Source: Gammaproteobacteria bacterium (GTDB taxonomy: Bacteria; Pseudomonadota; Gammaproteobacteria; PS1; Pseudothioglobaceae). From it: 15,912 nt of DNA. A program made the translations under genes and the position numbers. The notes under the pieces are model-generated. The model ran no database searches and was not told where the DNA came from. It saw nothing but the letters and a program-made list of their open reading frames with translations. This document shows positions 6,416-14,556 of this stretch, in pieces; the first letter of the stretch is position 1; each line of letters starts with the position of its first letter. Location of the stretch: positions 1 through 15,912 of the forward strand of contig DQNX01000125.1 of the NCBI GenBank assembly GCA_015658965.1. Direction: 5' to 3'.

Positions 6416-8245
6416 TTATCGTTCTGGTGCTTGAAAGTCTTTATCTCTAAGCTTGTTAATCAACGTCAGAAATTGCTCACCATATTTCTTATATTTAACT
6501 TGCCCAACCCCATTAATTTGTAAAAATTTATCTTGCGTGTTGGGCAGAAAATACGCCATTGCTTGCAGGGTTTTATTGTCAAAAACAACATACGGTGGCA
6601 TTTTGATTTCAGTGGCAATTTCCAACCTTAATACACGCAATGATTCAAAAATGGCTTCGTTGAAATCATGCTTGGCGGGCGCAGCCATTCTGGTTGCAGA
6701 CGTACTCTTTTTACCAACCTTAAAATTCACCGCACGAATATCAACTTTGTCTTCAGATTTTAAAATCGACATGGCTTTAGTTGCAAGCACCAAACTTCTA
6801 AATTCACCACTAACTTGAATCAACTCTAACTCTAATAGCCTATCGCCAATCATCTTCCATTGGGTTTTGCTCAAGTCCTTGCCAATACCATAAACTGATA
6901 ACTGATCATGCTGATTGCTTACAAGCCTTTGAACTTTTGCGCCTTTTAAGACGTCAATAATATAATTTTGACCAAATCTTTGCTGCGTACGATACACAGT
7001 GGACAAGAATTTTTGCGCCAGTTCAGTGATGTCTTTACGCTGCGTATCAGGCTCATTACAATTATCACACATCAACGCGCACGGGACTATGTCGTCGTCA
7101 AAATAGCGACTAATGGCCTGATGTCGGCAGCTTTCAGAAAAAGCATATTGCTTAACAATATTAAGCTTTTGAAAGGCCAAATTGCGATAATCCTCATCTT
7201 CTACTGCTTCAATAAATCGGCTCAGTACGCCGATATCCGCCGTGGCGTACAATAGCATAACCTCACTGGCCAGCCCATCTCGACCTGCTCTACCCATTTC
7301 CTGATAATACGATTCCATGGTTTTTGGCATCGAGGTGTGGATCACAAAACGAATATCACTCTTATCAATACCCATACCAAAAGCGATGGTTGCCACCATA
7401 ATGTTAGTTTTCTCGCCCACAAAATTATCAAAGGCTGTTTTACGAACCTCAGTACTGAGCCCAGCATGATATGCTTGCGCCTGAAAACCATGTTCTTGCA
7501 AAAACATAGCAATCGCCTCAGTTTTAGCTCGTGATTGTGCGTAGATAATGCCTTGGCTATTGGTGTGTTTTTCCAAAAAATCCAAGATTTGTTGATAGCC
7601 ATTATCTTGTCGAGCAATAACGCTGATGTACAAGTTATCACGAAAAACTGTGCCACGAATAATGTTATCCGGCTGCTTAAAATTAAGCTGTGCTACAATG
7701 TCTTTTTCAACTTGTGTGGTTGCCGTTGCGGTAAATGCGGCTACACTAATATCAGCAAAATGGTTTTTTAATAAGCCCAGCTCTCGGTAGTCTGAACGGA
7801 ACTCATGGCCCCACTCACTGACACAGTGCGCCTCATCAATAGCAAAAAAGGCGATCTTTAATGACTTTAAAAAGGATAAGAAATAATCATTTTTCAAGCG
7901 CTCTGGGGCGACAAATAACACCTTAATTTCTTGATTGATTAACGCCTTCTCAGTGGCTCGGATTTCATCTGGGCTTTGCATGGAAGACAGCATTGCCGCA
8001 CGAATACCTTTGCTTTTAAGGCCTAATATTTGGTCTTGCATTAATGCCAATAAAGGCGAGACAACTACTAAAACCCCTTCCATTAATAAAGCTGGGAGCT
8101 GATAACACAAAGACTTTCCGCCACCTGTTGGCAAAATTAACAAGACATCTTCGCCCGCTAAAATCTTATTAACCGCTTGTTCTTGCAAGGGGCGAAAAGA
8201 ATCAAATCCAAAAACCTCTTGTAAAACTTGTTGCTTTTTATTCAT
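6416..8245 (-). CDS. recQ: ATP-dependent DNA helicase RecQ
   Basis: RecQ is a 3'-5' DNA helicase of recombination and replication-fork repair. The ATG at 8245 gives 609 residues, the length of E. coli RecQ; an upstream TTG at 8260 would overlap queA and adds nothing conserved. Visible parts in order: motif 0 (FGFDSFRPLQEQAV, 12-25), Walker A TGGGKS (40-45), motif Ia SPLLALMQDQ, Walker B DEAH (137-140) followed by CVSEWGHEFR, motif V IAFGMGIDKSDIRFVIH, motif VI with the arginine finger QEMGRAGRDG, the zinc-binding cysteines of the RQC region (CRHQAISRYF then CALMCDNC), the winged helix, and a C-terminal HRDC domain over about the last 80 residues. The start is 8 nt after the queA stop, so it is read as part of the rnf-queA-recQ series. 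Confidence 0.97.
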   Translation of the reverse strand: MNKKQQVLQEVFGFDSFRPLQEQAVNKILAGEDVLLILPTGGGKSLCYQLPALLMEGVLVVVSPLLALMQDQILGLKSKGIRAAMLSSMQSPDEIRATEKALINQEIKVLFVAPERLKNDYFLSFLKSLKIAFFAIDEAHCVSEWGHEFRSDYRELGLLKNHFADISVAAFTATATTQVEKDIVAQLNFKQPDNIIRGTVFRDNLYISVIARQDNGYQQILDFLEKHTNSQGIIYAQSRAKTEAIAMFLQEHGFQAQAYHAGLSTEVRKTAFDNFVGEKTNIMVATIAFGMGIDKSDIRFVIHTSMPKTMESYYQEMGRAGRDGLASEVMLLYATADIGVLSRFIEAVEDEDYRNLAFQKLNIVKQYAFSESCRHQAISRYFDDDIVPCALMCDNCNEPDTQRKDITELAQKFLSTVYRTQQRFGQNYIIDVLKGAKVQRLVSNQHDQLSVYGIGKDLSKTQWKMIGDRLLELELIQVSGEFRSLVLATKAMSILKSEDKVDIRAVNFKVGKKSTSATRMAAPAKHDFNEAIFESLRVLRLEIATEIKMPPYVVFDNKTLQAMAYFLPNTQDKFLQINGVGQVKYKKYGEQFLTLINKLRDKDFQAPER

Positions 8246-8253
8246 AGTGACTT

Positions 8254-9270
8254 TTAACAATTCTTATGCAAAAGCATCGCATCACCATACGAGAAAAACC
8301 GATATTTGGACTTGATGGCGTGCTGATAGATTTCCATCATTCTATCGCGCCCAATAAACGCACTCACCAACATTAATAGTGATGATTTTGGCAGGTGAAA
8401 ATTAGTAATCATCATGTCCACCACTTTAAATTCATACCCAGGATAAATGAAAATATCCGTTTCTTCTTTTACCGCTCTCAGCGTGCCACTTTTTGCAGCA
8501 GATTCTACAGATCTAACAGCGGTCGTGCCCACGGCAATAACGCGCCCCCCATTGGCTTTGGTTTGATTAATCTTATCAACCGTGGTTTGATCAATTTCGA
8601 AATATTCGCTGTGCATTTTGTGCTCGGTAATTTTATCCACCTTAACCGGTTGAAACGTACCCGCACCTACATGCAGTGTTACAAAACAATGATCAATGCC
8701 TTTTGTTTTTAATTCGGAGAGTAGTGCTTTGTCAAAATGCAAGCCTGCTGTGGGCGCTGCTACTGCACCCTCGCGTTGGGCAAAGACGGTTTGGTAACGC
8801 TCTAGATCTGCCTGCTCATCACTGCGCTCAATATAGGGTGGCAAGGGAATATGGCCAACTTGATCAAGCAAACCAAGCAATGAATCGGTCTCAAATTCCA
8901 ACGTATAAAATCCATTTTCTTTACCAAGAATCTGGGCTTTATCGCCATTTTCCAAAGTAATAAAACTGTCAATTTTTGGCGCTCTAGAGGCTTTGACCAT
9001 GGCTAAAACCTGTTTGTCATTCAGCAGACGTTCAATCATGATTTCCACCTTGCCGCCAGATGCCTTATGACCAAATAATCGAGCTGGAATGACCCGGGTA
9101 TTATTCATCACCAACAAGTCGCCCGGATTAATAAATGATGCTATTTGATGGAAAAATGAATCTATAATAGTTGATTGTGGTACTAAAAGACGTGAATCTG
9201 TTCTATTTTCTGGTGGATTCTGGGCAATGAGTGACTTCGGTAATTCGAAGTCAAAATCAGTTAATTTCAT
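8254..9270 (-). CDS. queA: S-adenosylmethionine:tRNA ribosyltransferase-isomerase QueA
   Basis: QueA transfers and rearranges the ribosyl group of SAM onto preQ1 in tRNA to make epoxyqueuosine, the next-to-last step of queuosine synthesis. The start is the ATG at 9270, which gives MKLTDFDFELPKSLIAQ, the family's normal N-terminus; a GTG at 9306 in the same frame would add 12 unrelated residues. The protein has 338 residues (356 in E. coli). Signatures include DLLVMNNTRVIPARL, PPYIER, the block AAPTAGLHFD, HVGAGTFQPV, and near the end MITNFHLPKSSLLMLVSAF and FSYGDAMLL. The start overlaps the end of rnfG by 14 nt and recQ starts 8 nt after the stop. No tgt, yajC or secD gene, frequent neighbours of queA in other bacteria, is beside it. 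Confidence 0.96.
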   Translation of the reverse strand: MKLTDFDFELPKSLIAQNPPENRTDSRLLVPQSTIIDSFFHQIASFINPGDLLVMNNTRVIPARLFGHKASGGKVEIMIERLLNDKQVLAMVKASRAPKIDSFITLENGDKAQILGKENGFYTLEFETDSLLGLLDQVGHIPLPPYIERSDEQADLERYQTVFAQREGAVAAPTAGLHFDKALLSELKTKGIDHCFVTLHVGAGTFQPVKVDKITEHKMHSEYFEIDQTTVDKINQTKANGGRVIAVGTTAVRSVESAAKSGTLRAVKEETDIFIYPGYEFKVVDMMITNFHLPKSSLLMLVSAFIGRDRMMEIYQHAIKSKYRFFSYGDAMLLHKNC

Positions 9271-9850
9271 GTTCAGTAAAATAAACCAGCACTTGATAAG
9301 CGGCACTCACAATGGCTCTTGGGGTAATGGTAGCACCGGTAAATGAATCAAACACGCCGCCATCGCGTTTTACCTTCCAGTTATTTTGATCAGGGTTTGA
9401 TAAAGACAGTCCACTAAATTGCTTAATCCAGTCCGATTTTCTGGTTTCGATCTTATCGCCTAAACCAGGCGTTTCTTTATGTGTAATCACCCTGACGCCT
9501 AGCAACTGATGCTTGATATCAAACCCTGTCAATAAACGGATGTTGCCGTTATAACCGTTAGGATAAGTATGCTCGATCAAATAGGCAAAAGTTTTTCCTT
9601 GCTGTTTGGCAGGATAAATGCCTACTTTTTGTTGCAAGCCATGCAACATTACCTCTTTTAAAAACTTATCTTCCAAAATGTTATTATCATAGCCCGACAC
9701 CAACTCACCAAGGCGTTTGATTAACAATTGGTCTTCATTGTATTTGATTTTTTCTTTGGTGGTGTCTTGCGTTAATGCAACAAAAAAAATACTGATTGCG
9801 GTAAAAATAAGCAACAAAGCACCTGCCTTTAAAATCGGGTTTAACGTCAT
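9257..9850 (-). CDS. rnfG: Rnf electron transport complex subunit G (covalent FMN)
   Basis: RnfG is a membrane-anchored subunit whose soluble domain faces the periplasm and carries FMN bound covalently to a threonine by ApbE. The 197-residue protein has one N-terminal membrane helix (about residues 8-26) followed by the FMN-binding domain. The flavinylation motif is FDSFTGATIT ending at residue 176, with Thr174 the likely attachment site. Conserved family blocks include THKETPGLGDKIE and WIKQFSG. The ATG overlaps the rnfD stop by 4 nt (ATGA). In most gammaproteobacteria rnfE would follow; here queA follows, overlapping by 14 nt. Confidence 0.95.
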   Translation of the reverse strand: MTLNPILKAGALLLIFTAISIFFVALTQDTTKEKIKYNEDQLLIKRLGELVSGYDNNILEDKFLKEVMLHGLQQKVGIYPAKQQGKTFAYLIEHTYPNGYNGNIRLLTGFDIKHQLLGVRVITHKETPGLGDKIETRKSDWIKQFSGLSLSNPDQNNWKVKRDGGVFDSFTGATITPRAIVSAAYQVLVYFTEHEIN

Positions 9851-10794
9851 TTCCCAAACACCTTAGGCTGTGTGTAATAATCAATCAAAGGCACGGTCAT
9901 ATTCATCAACAACACCGCAAAAGCTACGCCATCTGGATACCCACCAAAAACACGAATTACAACCACCAATACCCCTATTAAAAAACCATAAATCAAACGC
10001 CCCTTTGGGGTGGTGCTGGCTGAAACTGGATCGGTGGCGATAAAGAATGCAGCCAACATAGTCGCACCCAGCATCAGGTGATTTTGCATAGGTAAGTAAA
10101 TTTGTTCGTCAACAAAATACAACATTGATGAAACAACCACCATGCCCGCAATAAATGCCACAGGAATATGCCAAGTAATAATCCTACGTGCGATTAAATA
10201 CAGCCCGCCCAACAAGAAGCCCACATTAATCCAAGCCTGGCTAATTGAATTCACATCTAACTCGCTGATTATTTTGCCTAATGCCAGTTGAGTTTTAACC
10301 GCATCTAACTGTGTGGCACCACTCAATGCATCTATTGAACTTAGATTAAAAATCACATCGATTGCTTGCGATAAATTTAGAAACTCACCTGCCCAAGTGG
10401 TCATTTGCAATGGATAAGAAACCAACAAAAATGCATAACCTAACATTGCTGGATTAAAAGGATTATTACCCAAACCGCCATACAATTGCTTGCCAAAAAT
10501 AATCGCAAAAGCCACACCGAGAACAACAACCCACCACGGCGCAATACTTGGAATTGAAATCGCCAATAAGACAGCCGAAAGAACAGCAGAGCCATCACTA
10601 ATAGAGGCTTTAACAGGGCGTTTTCTAAGACTTAAAAAGGCAGACTCTACAACTACGGCCGTCACCATGGCCAATGTGATTTGCACAACAACCCCCCAAC
10701 CAAAGAAGACATAAGCAGCGCCAACACCCAATCCCAATGCGTAAATCACCTGGCGCATAATCTGATTGGTATTGAGTGCGTTACTGTGCATCAT
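9847..10794 (-). CDS. rnfD: Rnf electron transport complex subunit D
   Basis: RnfD is a polytopic membrane subunit with a covalently bound FMN, related to NqrB. The body is rich in hydrophobic helices and has the family blocks IAPWWVVVLG, GKQLYGGLGNNPFNPAMLGY, SGATQLDAVKT with Thr161 as the predicted FMN site, RWHIP-like WHIPVAF, ATDPVSAST and FGGYPDGVAFAVLLMN. The ATG at 10794 is chosen because AAGG lies 6 nt upstream and the usual N-terminus starts here; ATG at 10791 is also possible, and an upstream in-frame start inside rnfC is not likely. At 315 residues it is shorter than E. coli RnfD (about 350), mainly between the GEFLNLS and SGAT segments. It overlaps the rnfC end by 14 nt and rnfG by 4 nt. 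Confidence 0.95.
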   Translation of the reverse strand: MMHSNALNTNQIMRQVIYALGLGVGAAYVFFGWGVVVQITLAMVTAVVVESAFLSLRKRPVKASISDGSAVLSAVLLAISIPSIAPWWVVVLGVAFAIIFGKQLYGGLGNNPFNPAMLGYAFLLVSYPLQMTTWAGEFLNLSQAIDVIFNLSSIDALSGATQLDAVKTQLALGKIISELDVNSISQAWINVGFLLGGLYLIARRIITWHIPVAFIAGMVVVSSMLYFVDEQIYLPMQNHLMLGATMLAAFFIATDPVSASTTPKGRLIYGFLIGVLVVVIRVFGGYPDGVAFAVLLMNMTVPLIDYYTQPKVFGK

Positions 10795-12289
10795 TCTTCG
10801 CCTTTTTAGTTTTCTTGACACGAGCCATAGCCGCTGCTATTTTGTCTTTTTGTGCTTTATCATTGGCCATTTTTTTCTTCAATTCTTCCTTCTTAGCTGC
10901 CATCATTTTAGCGCGTTCTGTTTTGTTACGCTCTAAGCGATACTCTCTAAATTCAAACCGCTCTCTGGCAACGTCAGTTCGGTATTGTTCTTCTGTGGTT
11001 TTACGATGTAGTGCTTTAGCAAAAGAAAAATATTCAGCCAAAGGAATGTGACTTGGGCAGACATAATCACAACACCGACATTCAATACAGTCTGCTAAAT
11101 TATAATCCATTGCCTTGTCGGTGTTCTCACTCTTAGCATACCAATAAAGTTGTTGCGGTAATAAGTCAACCGGACAAGCTTGATTGCATTGCCCACAACG
11201 AATGCATTCTTGTGTTTTGGGCTTTTCTACGGCATCGTTCACAAAAATACAATTGGTGATTTTGCAGATAGGCGCCGTTGTATCTTCGACATCAACCCCC
11301 ATCATCATGCCACCCATACGCACATCGTGTTGGTTGGTGTTTGGGCTTGCCATTGACACAATATGCTCAAATGATGCACCCAGGCGAACTTCATAATTAT
11401 TTGGTGACTCAATACCAGATCCAGTCACCGTCACAATTCTAGAAACCAAGGGTTTATTGTCTATTACTGCATCAAAAATCGCCTTAGTAGTGGCAACATT
11501 TTGACAAACAACCCCTATGTCAATTGCAAATCCACCCGAAGGAATCTCAATATCCAATAAAGCTTTAACTAGTAATTTTTCAGCACCAGAAGTATATTTA
11601 GTGGGGATTTTTACAATGCTAATTCGATCGTTATGACAATACATCAATAGCGAATTTATTGCTTCTTGCTTATCATCCTCAACTGCAATAATTGCACGTT
11701 GTGCGCCACAAATATGCAGTAAGATTTCAACGCCACGAATAACTTCTCGCGGATGATGCTGCATAAGTGCATAATCACACATAATGCCTGGCTCACACTC
11801 AGTGCCGTTGATAATCAAAGTATGACAATCTTGAATGCCTTCTAATTTTGCATGTGCTGGGAATCCAGCACCGCCCATACCAACAATACCTGAAGCTTGA
11901 ATATACTCAATCATAGTGGTTTTATCACAATGTAGGAAATCTGTGCCACAACCAGTATGCTTAATCCATTGATCTTTACCATCAGATTCAATGGTAATAC
12001 ATTTTGATTTTAAGCCAGACTTGTGTGGAACGAATTGATCATCAATTGTCACAACTGTGCCGGAAATAGAAGCATGGATTGGTACAGAAAAATGATCTTC
12101 GGTCTTGGCTACCATTTGGCCAGTTAGTACATGATCGCCCACTTCAACACAAGGTATGGCTTCGTCGCCAATACGCTGTTGCAAAGGTAAAACCACTTTA
12201 TCCGGCAATGGTGCTGGAATAATTTCAACCGTGTCAACAGGATGCGGATTATCAATAACAACACCACCATTAAAAGACCGATTAAGCAT
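10781..12289 (-). CDS. rnfC: Rnf electron transport complex subunit C
   Basis: RnfC is the peripheral cytoplasmic subunit that exchanges electrons with NAD(H); it resembles complex I subunit NuoF. Visible are the N-terminal barrel/lipoyl-like region ([24 protein letters not shown]), the flavin/NADH-binding [13 protein letters not shown] and NGTECEPG, and two ferredoxin-type 4Fe-4S motifs: [12 protein letters not shown] near residue 361 and [12 protein letters not shown] near residue 400. The last 75 or so residues are a Lys/Glu/Ala/Arg-rich charged helix, like the variable tail of other RnfC proteins. The start at 12289 (MLNRSFNGG) is preferred because FNGG comes soon after the start in E. 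coli; an ATG at 12307 is also open. The start overlaps the rnfB end by 8 nt. Length 502 residues. Confidence 0.96.
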   Translation of the reverse strand: MLNRSFNGGVVIDNPHPVDTVEIIPAPLPDKVVLPLQQRIGDEAIPCVEVGDHVLTGQMVAKTEDHFSVPIHASISGTVVTIDDQFVPHKSGLKSKCITIESDGKDQWIKHTGCGTDFLHCDKTTMIEYIQASGIVGMGGAGFPAHAKLEGIQDCHTLIINGTECEPGIMCDYALMQHHPREVIRGVEILLHICGAQRAIIAVEDDKQEAINSLLMYCHNDRISIVKIPTKYTSGAEKLLVKALLDIEIPSGGFAIDIGVVCQNVATTKAIFDAVIDNKPLVSRIVTVTGSGIESPNNYEVRLGASFEHIVSMASPNTNQHDVRMGGMMMGVDVEDTTAPICKITNCIFVNDAVEKPKTQECIRCGQCNQACPVDLLPQQLYWYAKSENTDKAMDYNLADCIECRCCDYVCPSHIPLAEYFSFAKALHRKTTEEQYRTDVARERFEFREYRLERNKTERAKMMAAKKEELKKKMANDKAQKDKIAAAMARVKKTKKAKNDAQ

Positions 12290-12824
12290 GGGAAATCTCA
12301 GCCACATCAGGCAAATAAGTGCTTAAAGTTGGCTCAACTTCCAATACATGAATACAATCCACTGGGCAAACTGGTATACATAAATCACAACCTGTGCATT
12401 CAATCGCAATCACCGTTGTCATAACTTTTGAAGCACCAACAATGGCATCCACTGGGCAAGCTTGAATACATAATGTGCAACCAATACAAACTTGTTCATC
12501 AATATAAACCACGTGATCAGGCTGTGTTTCTCCATTCTCTTCGTTTAGTGTTAGTGTTTCCACGCCTAAAAAAGCAGCCAACTCATCCACTCCTTCTTGT
12601 CCACCTGGTGGGCATTGATTAATCGGAGCTTCACCATTGGCGATTGCTTCAGCGTAAGGACGACAACCTGGGTAATTACATTGACCACATTGAGTCTGTG
12701 GCAAGATGGCGTCGATTTGATCCACCAAAGGGTTGCCTTTAACTTTAAATTTAATCGCCGCATAGCCTAAAACCAAACCGATACTGAGTGCCAAAGTAGA
12801 TAAAATAAAAACGGATTCTATCAT
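12282..12824 (-). CDS. rnfB: Rnf electron transport complex subunit B (iron-sulfur)
   Basis: RnfB passes electrons from ferredoxin into the membrane complex. The 180-residue protein has one N-terminal membrane helix (about 4-25), then a 4Fe-4S motif with Cys46, Cys49, Cys54 and Cys71 (CGQCNYPGC...C), and two ferredoxin clusters: Cys113/116/119/123 ([12 protein letters not shown]) and Cys143/146/149/153 ([12 protein letters not shown]). The length fits E. coli RsxB (192). The ATG overlaps the rnfA stop by 4 nt, and the stop overlaps rnfC by 8 nt. Confidence 0.97.
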   Translation of the reverse strand: MIESVFILSTLALSIGLVLGYAAIKFKVKGNPLVDQIDAILPQTQCGQCNYPGCRPYAEAIANGEAPINQCPPGGQEGVDELAAFLGVETLTLNEENGETQPDHVVYIDEQVCIGCTLCIQACPVDAIVGASKVMTTVIAIECTGCDLCIPVCPVDCIHVLEVEPTLSTYLPDVAEISHA

Positions 12825-13396
12825 GCCAGTCCAATAAATCCCATAAACGCCATTGACATCAGCCCAGCGGTAATCAGCGCAATCGGCACACCTTGAAACA
12901 CAAGTGGCACATCCGCACTTTCAATACGCTCACGTATGGTCGAAAATAAAACCAACACAAATGAAAAGCCAATCGCCGCACCAAAGCCATACACGCCCGA
13001 AGCCAAAAACCCATTGTCTTGACCAACATTTAACAAGGCTACACCAAGTACCGCACAATTGGTGGTAATCAGCGGTAAAAATACCCCTAAAGACTGGTGT
13101 AAAACAGGTGAGGTTTTGTTAACCACCAGCTCAGTAAAACCAACCACACCGGCAATGGTCACAATGAATGCAATGGTTCGCAGATATTCCAATTCAAACG
13201 GAATGAGAATATAGCTATTAATCAAATAACTGGTCAAACTCGCTAATGTCAGTACGAATGTCGTGGCAAAGCCCATACCAATTGCAGTTTCGACTTTTTT
13301 TGAGACCCCCATAAAGGGGCACAAACCTAAAAACTTAACCAATACAAAGTTATTCACCAAAATCGTACTAACTAAAATTAAAACATATTCATTCAT
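12821..13396 (-). CDS. rnfA: Rnf electron transport complex subunit A
   Basis: RnfA is an integral membrane subunit with six helices, homologous to NqrE and to RnfE. The sequence is close to E. coli RsxA throughout: [52 protein letters not shown], and [13 protein letters not shown] at the end. Cys26 and Cys114, one in each half, are the pair that in Rnf/Nqr complexes joins with the cysteines of RnfE/NqrD to hold an iron-sulfur centre inside the membrane. The ATG at 13396 gives MNEYVLIL, matching the family start; an in-frame upstream start at 13417 would add seven non-conserved residues. Length 191. First gene of the rnf series, with a candidate promoter just upstream. Confidence 0.97.
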   Translation of the reverse strand: MNEYVLILVSTILVNNFVLVKFLGLCPFMGVSKKVETAIGMGFATTFVLTLASLTSYLINSYILIPFELEYLRTIAFIVTIAGVVGFTELVVNKTSPVLHQSLGVFLPLITTNCAVLGVALLNVGQDNGFLASGVYGFGAAIGFSFVLVLFSTIRERIESADVPLVFQGVPIALITAGLMSMAFMGFIGLA

Positions 13397-13416
13397 ACTG
13401 CTGATTTTAACCAACA

Positions 13417-13444
13417 ATCATAGATGCAAATAGCTAATTTCAAC
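13417..13444 (-). promoter_or_regulatory. Candidate rnf operon promoter
   Basis: On the minus strand TATGAT (13422-13417) is a good -10 box about 21 nt before the rnfA ATG. Upstream, GTTGAA/TTGAAA (13444-13438) can serve as -35 with 16 or 15 nt between. The 95-nt gap between the DUF934 stop and rnfA shows no convincing terminator, so some read-through from the DUF934 gene is possible. Confidence 0.4.
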
Positions 13445-13491
13445 TCGCCTTATCCCTTAGTCTATCAAGCATTTACCAGTATAAATTTAAT

Positions 13492-13929
13492 TTACACCGC
13501 TCTCTCATAGAAAGACAAAGCGTCTACATAATTCTGCACATCGAAACCACCATGCTGATAAGTCAGATCAAAAGAGTCAACACCACAACGCAACATTAGT
13601 TGGACCCTATTACGGTTAGCATTAAATGCAAAAATTTCACCTGTATAACGCCATACGCTTCTTAATATTCTAACTTGAGCACAAACCCTACAATCGTCAG
13701 CGTTTCTAAAGTCAACAGCAATCAATGGAATACTCTGCAAATCATCTGCAATCCGATCAATCTGATCAGTGATTTCCAATCGAAGAGAAACTTTAAAAAT
13801 TTTTAATAACTGTTTATCTTCCAGAAGCCACCTATCCAATGAGATGGTGCAATTTTCGACCAACTGTGATTCAAAATCAGATATATGTAACAATTCCTTA
13901 CTAAGAATGATATTATTTTTTGTAGTCAT
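13492..13929 (-). CDS. DUF934 family protein
   Basis: The 145-residue protein matches the DUF934 family, small proteins of unknown biochemical role that in many proteobacteria are encoded next to the sulfite/nitrite reductase cysI and are thought to help assimilatory sulfate reduction. Signatures seen: IADDLQSIPLIAVDF at about 60-74, the ILR segment at 88-90, Y95-T-G-E-I, and QLMLRCGVDSFDL at 110-122. The usual D-G-R-G-Y-S segment before A-R-L-L-R is here D-D-C-R-V-C-A-Q (78-85), so Cys80 and Cys83 form a C-x-x-C pair not expected in the family. No cysI or other sulfur-assimilation gene is adjacent. A clean ribosome binding site GAGG (13940-13937) lies 7 nt before the ATG. It diverges from an AsnC/Lrp gene across an AT-rich region and is read toward rnfA. 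Confidence 0.75.
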   Translation of the reverse strand: MTTKNNIILSKELLHISDFESQLVENCTISLDRWLLEDKQLLKIFKVSLRLEITDQIDRIADDLQSIPLIAVDFRNADDCRVCAQVRILRSVWRYTGEIFAFNANRNRVQLMLRCGVDSFDLTYQHGGFDVQNYVDALSFYERAV

Positions 13930-14085
13930 TTTTATACCTCGATGAATAAAGTTAATATAGAAATTACAATATACGTATTTTTTCTAAAAAATTAGAATTT
14001 AATAGAAAAAAAATAACTTTATTATTTAAATATTTATAAATAATAGTATATTATTCTATTATTATTAAAATCTATAGAAATTATT
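13930..14085. promoter_or_regulatory. AT-rich divergent regulatory region with inverted repeats
   Basis: These 156 nt separate the DUF934 gene from the AsnC/Lrp gene and are almost all A and T. Inverted repeats seen: TTCTAA/TTAGAA with a 4-nt gap (13982-13997); ATTATTTA/TAAATAAT with 8 nt between (14021-14044); AATAATAG/CTATTATT with 9 nt between (14039-14063), which contains AATAATA/TATTATT (14039-14055). Lrp/AsnC proteins bind AT-rich, weakly palindromic sites, often several in a row, and usually control their own gene and the divergent neighbour. Because the region is so AT-rich, some of these repeats may arise by chance. Confidence 0.55.
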
Positions 14086-14556
14086 ATGGACAAGACCGAT
14101 GTACAAATTCTAAATTTGTTACAAAAAAATGCAGATTTAACTATTCAAGACATATCCAAATCAGTTTATTTATCAACCACCCCTTGTTGGAAGCGAATTA
14201 ACAAATTAAAGTCGATGGGTTTTATTCAAAAAACTGTGGCAATACTTGATCCTAAAAAAACACATCTGAATACTATAGCTTTTGTATTTGTTACCATCGA
14301 AAATCATGACCAAAAAAAACTAGCCCTATTCTCCAGAGTTGTTGAAAGAATGCCAGAAATTGTAGAGTGTCACCGTATGAGTGGCACGATTGATTATTTA
14401 CTAAAAGTAATTATTAAAGATATTGAAAGCTATGATTTATTTTATAAAAAACTGATTAATAAGGTATCGTTTCTTAAAGTTACATCTAACTTTGTACTTG
14501 AAAAAATAAAGCAAACTAGTGAAATTCCAATCATGGGTAGCACAGATATTACATGA
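14086..14556 (+). CDS. AsnC/Lrp family transcriptional regulator
   Basis: The 156-residue protein has the AsnC-type helix-turn-helix at about residues 2-60 (MDKTDVQILNLLQ, then LTIQDISKSVYLSTTPCWKRINKLKSMGFI) and a C-terminal RAM effector-binding domain (about 66-145) with the typical GTIDYLLKVII and F-V-L-E-K strand. Members form octamers or dimers around DNA and respond to amino acids or related small molecules. The ligand cannot be read from the sequence. The position suggests control of its own gene and the divergent DUF934 gene, and possibly of the convergent TauE gene. No Shine-Dalgarno is visible before the ATG. The stop overlaps the end of the convergent TauE gene by 8 nt. Not enough to name it lrp. 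Confidence 0.93.
   Translation: MDKTDVQILNLLQKNADLTIQDISKSVYLSTTPCWKRINKLKSMGFIQKTVAILDPKKTHLNTIAFVFVTIENHDQKKLALFSRVVERMPEIVECHRMSGTIDYLLKVIIKDIESYDLFYKKLINKVSFLKVTSNFVLEKIKQTSEIPIMGSTDIT

Noticed and set aside
6453..6818. Open plus-strand frame of 121 codons inside recQ
   Set aside because: Antisense to the HRDC and RQC regions of recQ, with no recognisable domain or ribosome binding site.
8246..8260. Upstream TTG start for recQ at 8260
   Set aside because: It would overlap queA and add five non-conserved residues; the ATG at 8245 gives the normal RecQ N-terminus and length.
9271..9306. GTG start for queA at 9306
   Set aside because: The extra 12 residues lie inside rnfG and have no family match; the ATG at 9270 gives the canonical start.
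10795..10821. Longer rnfD beginning inside rnfC
   Set aside because: The added residues are basic and come from the rnfC tail coding frame; an AAGG site sits properly before the ATG at 10794.
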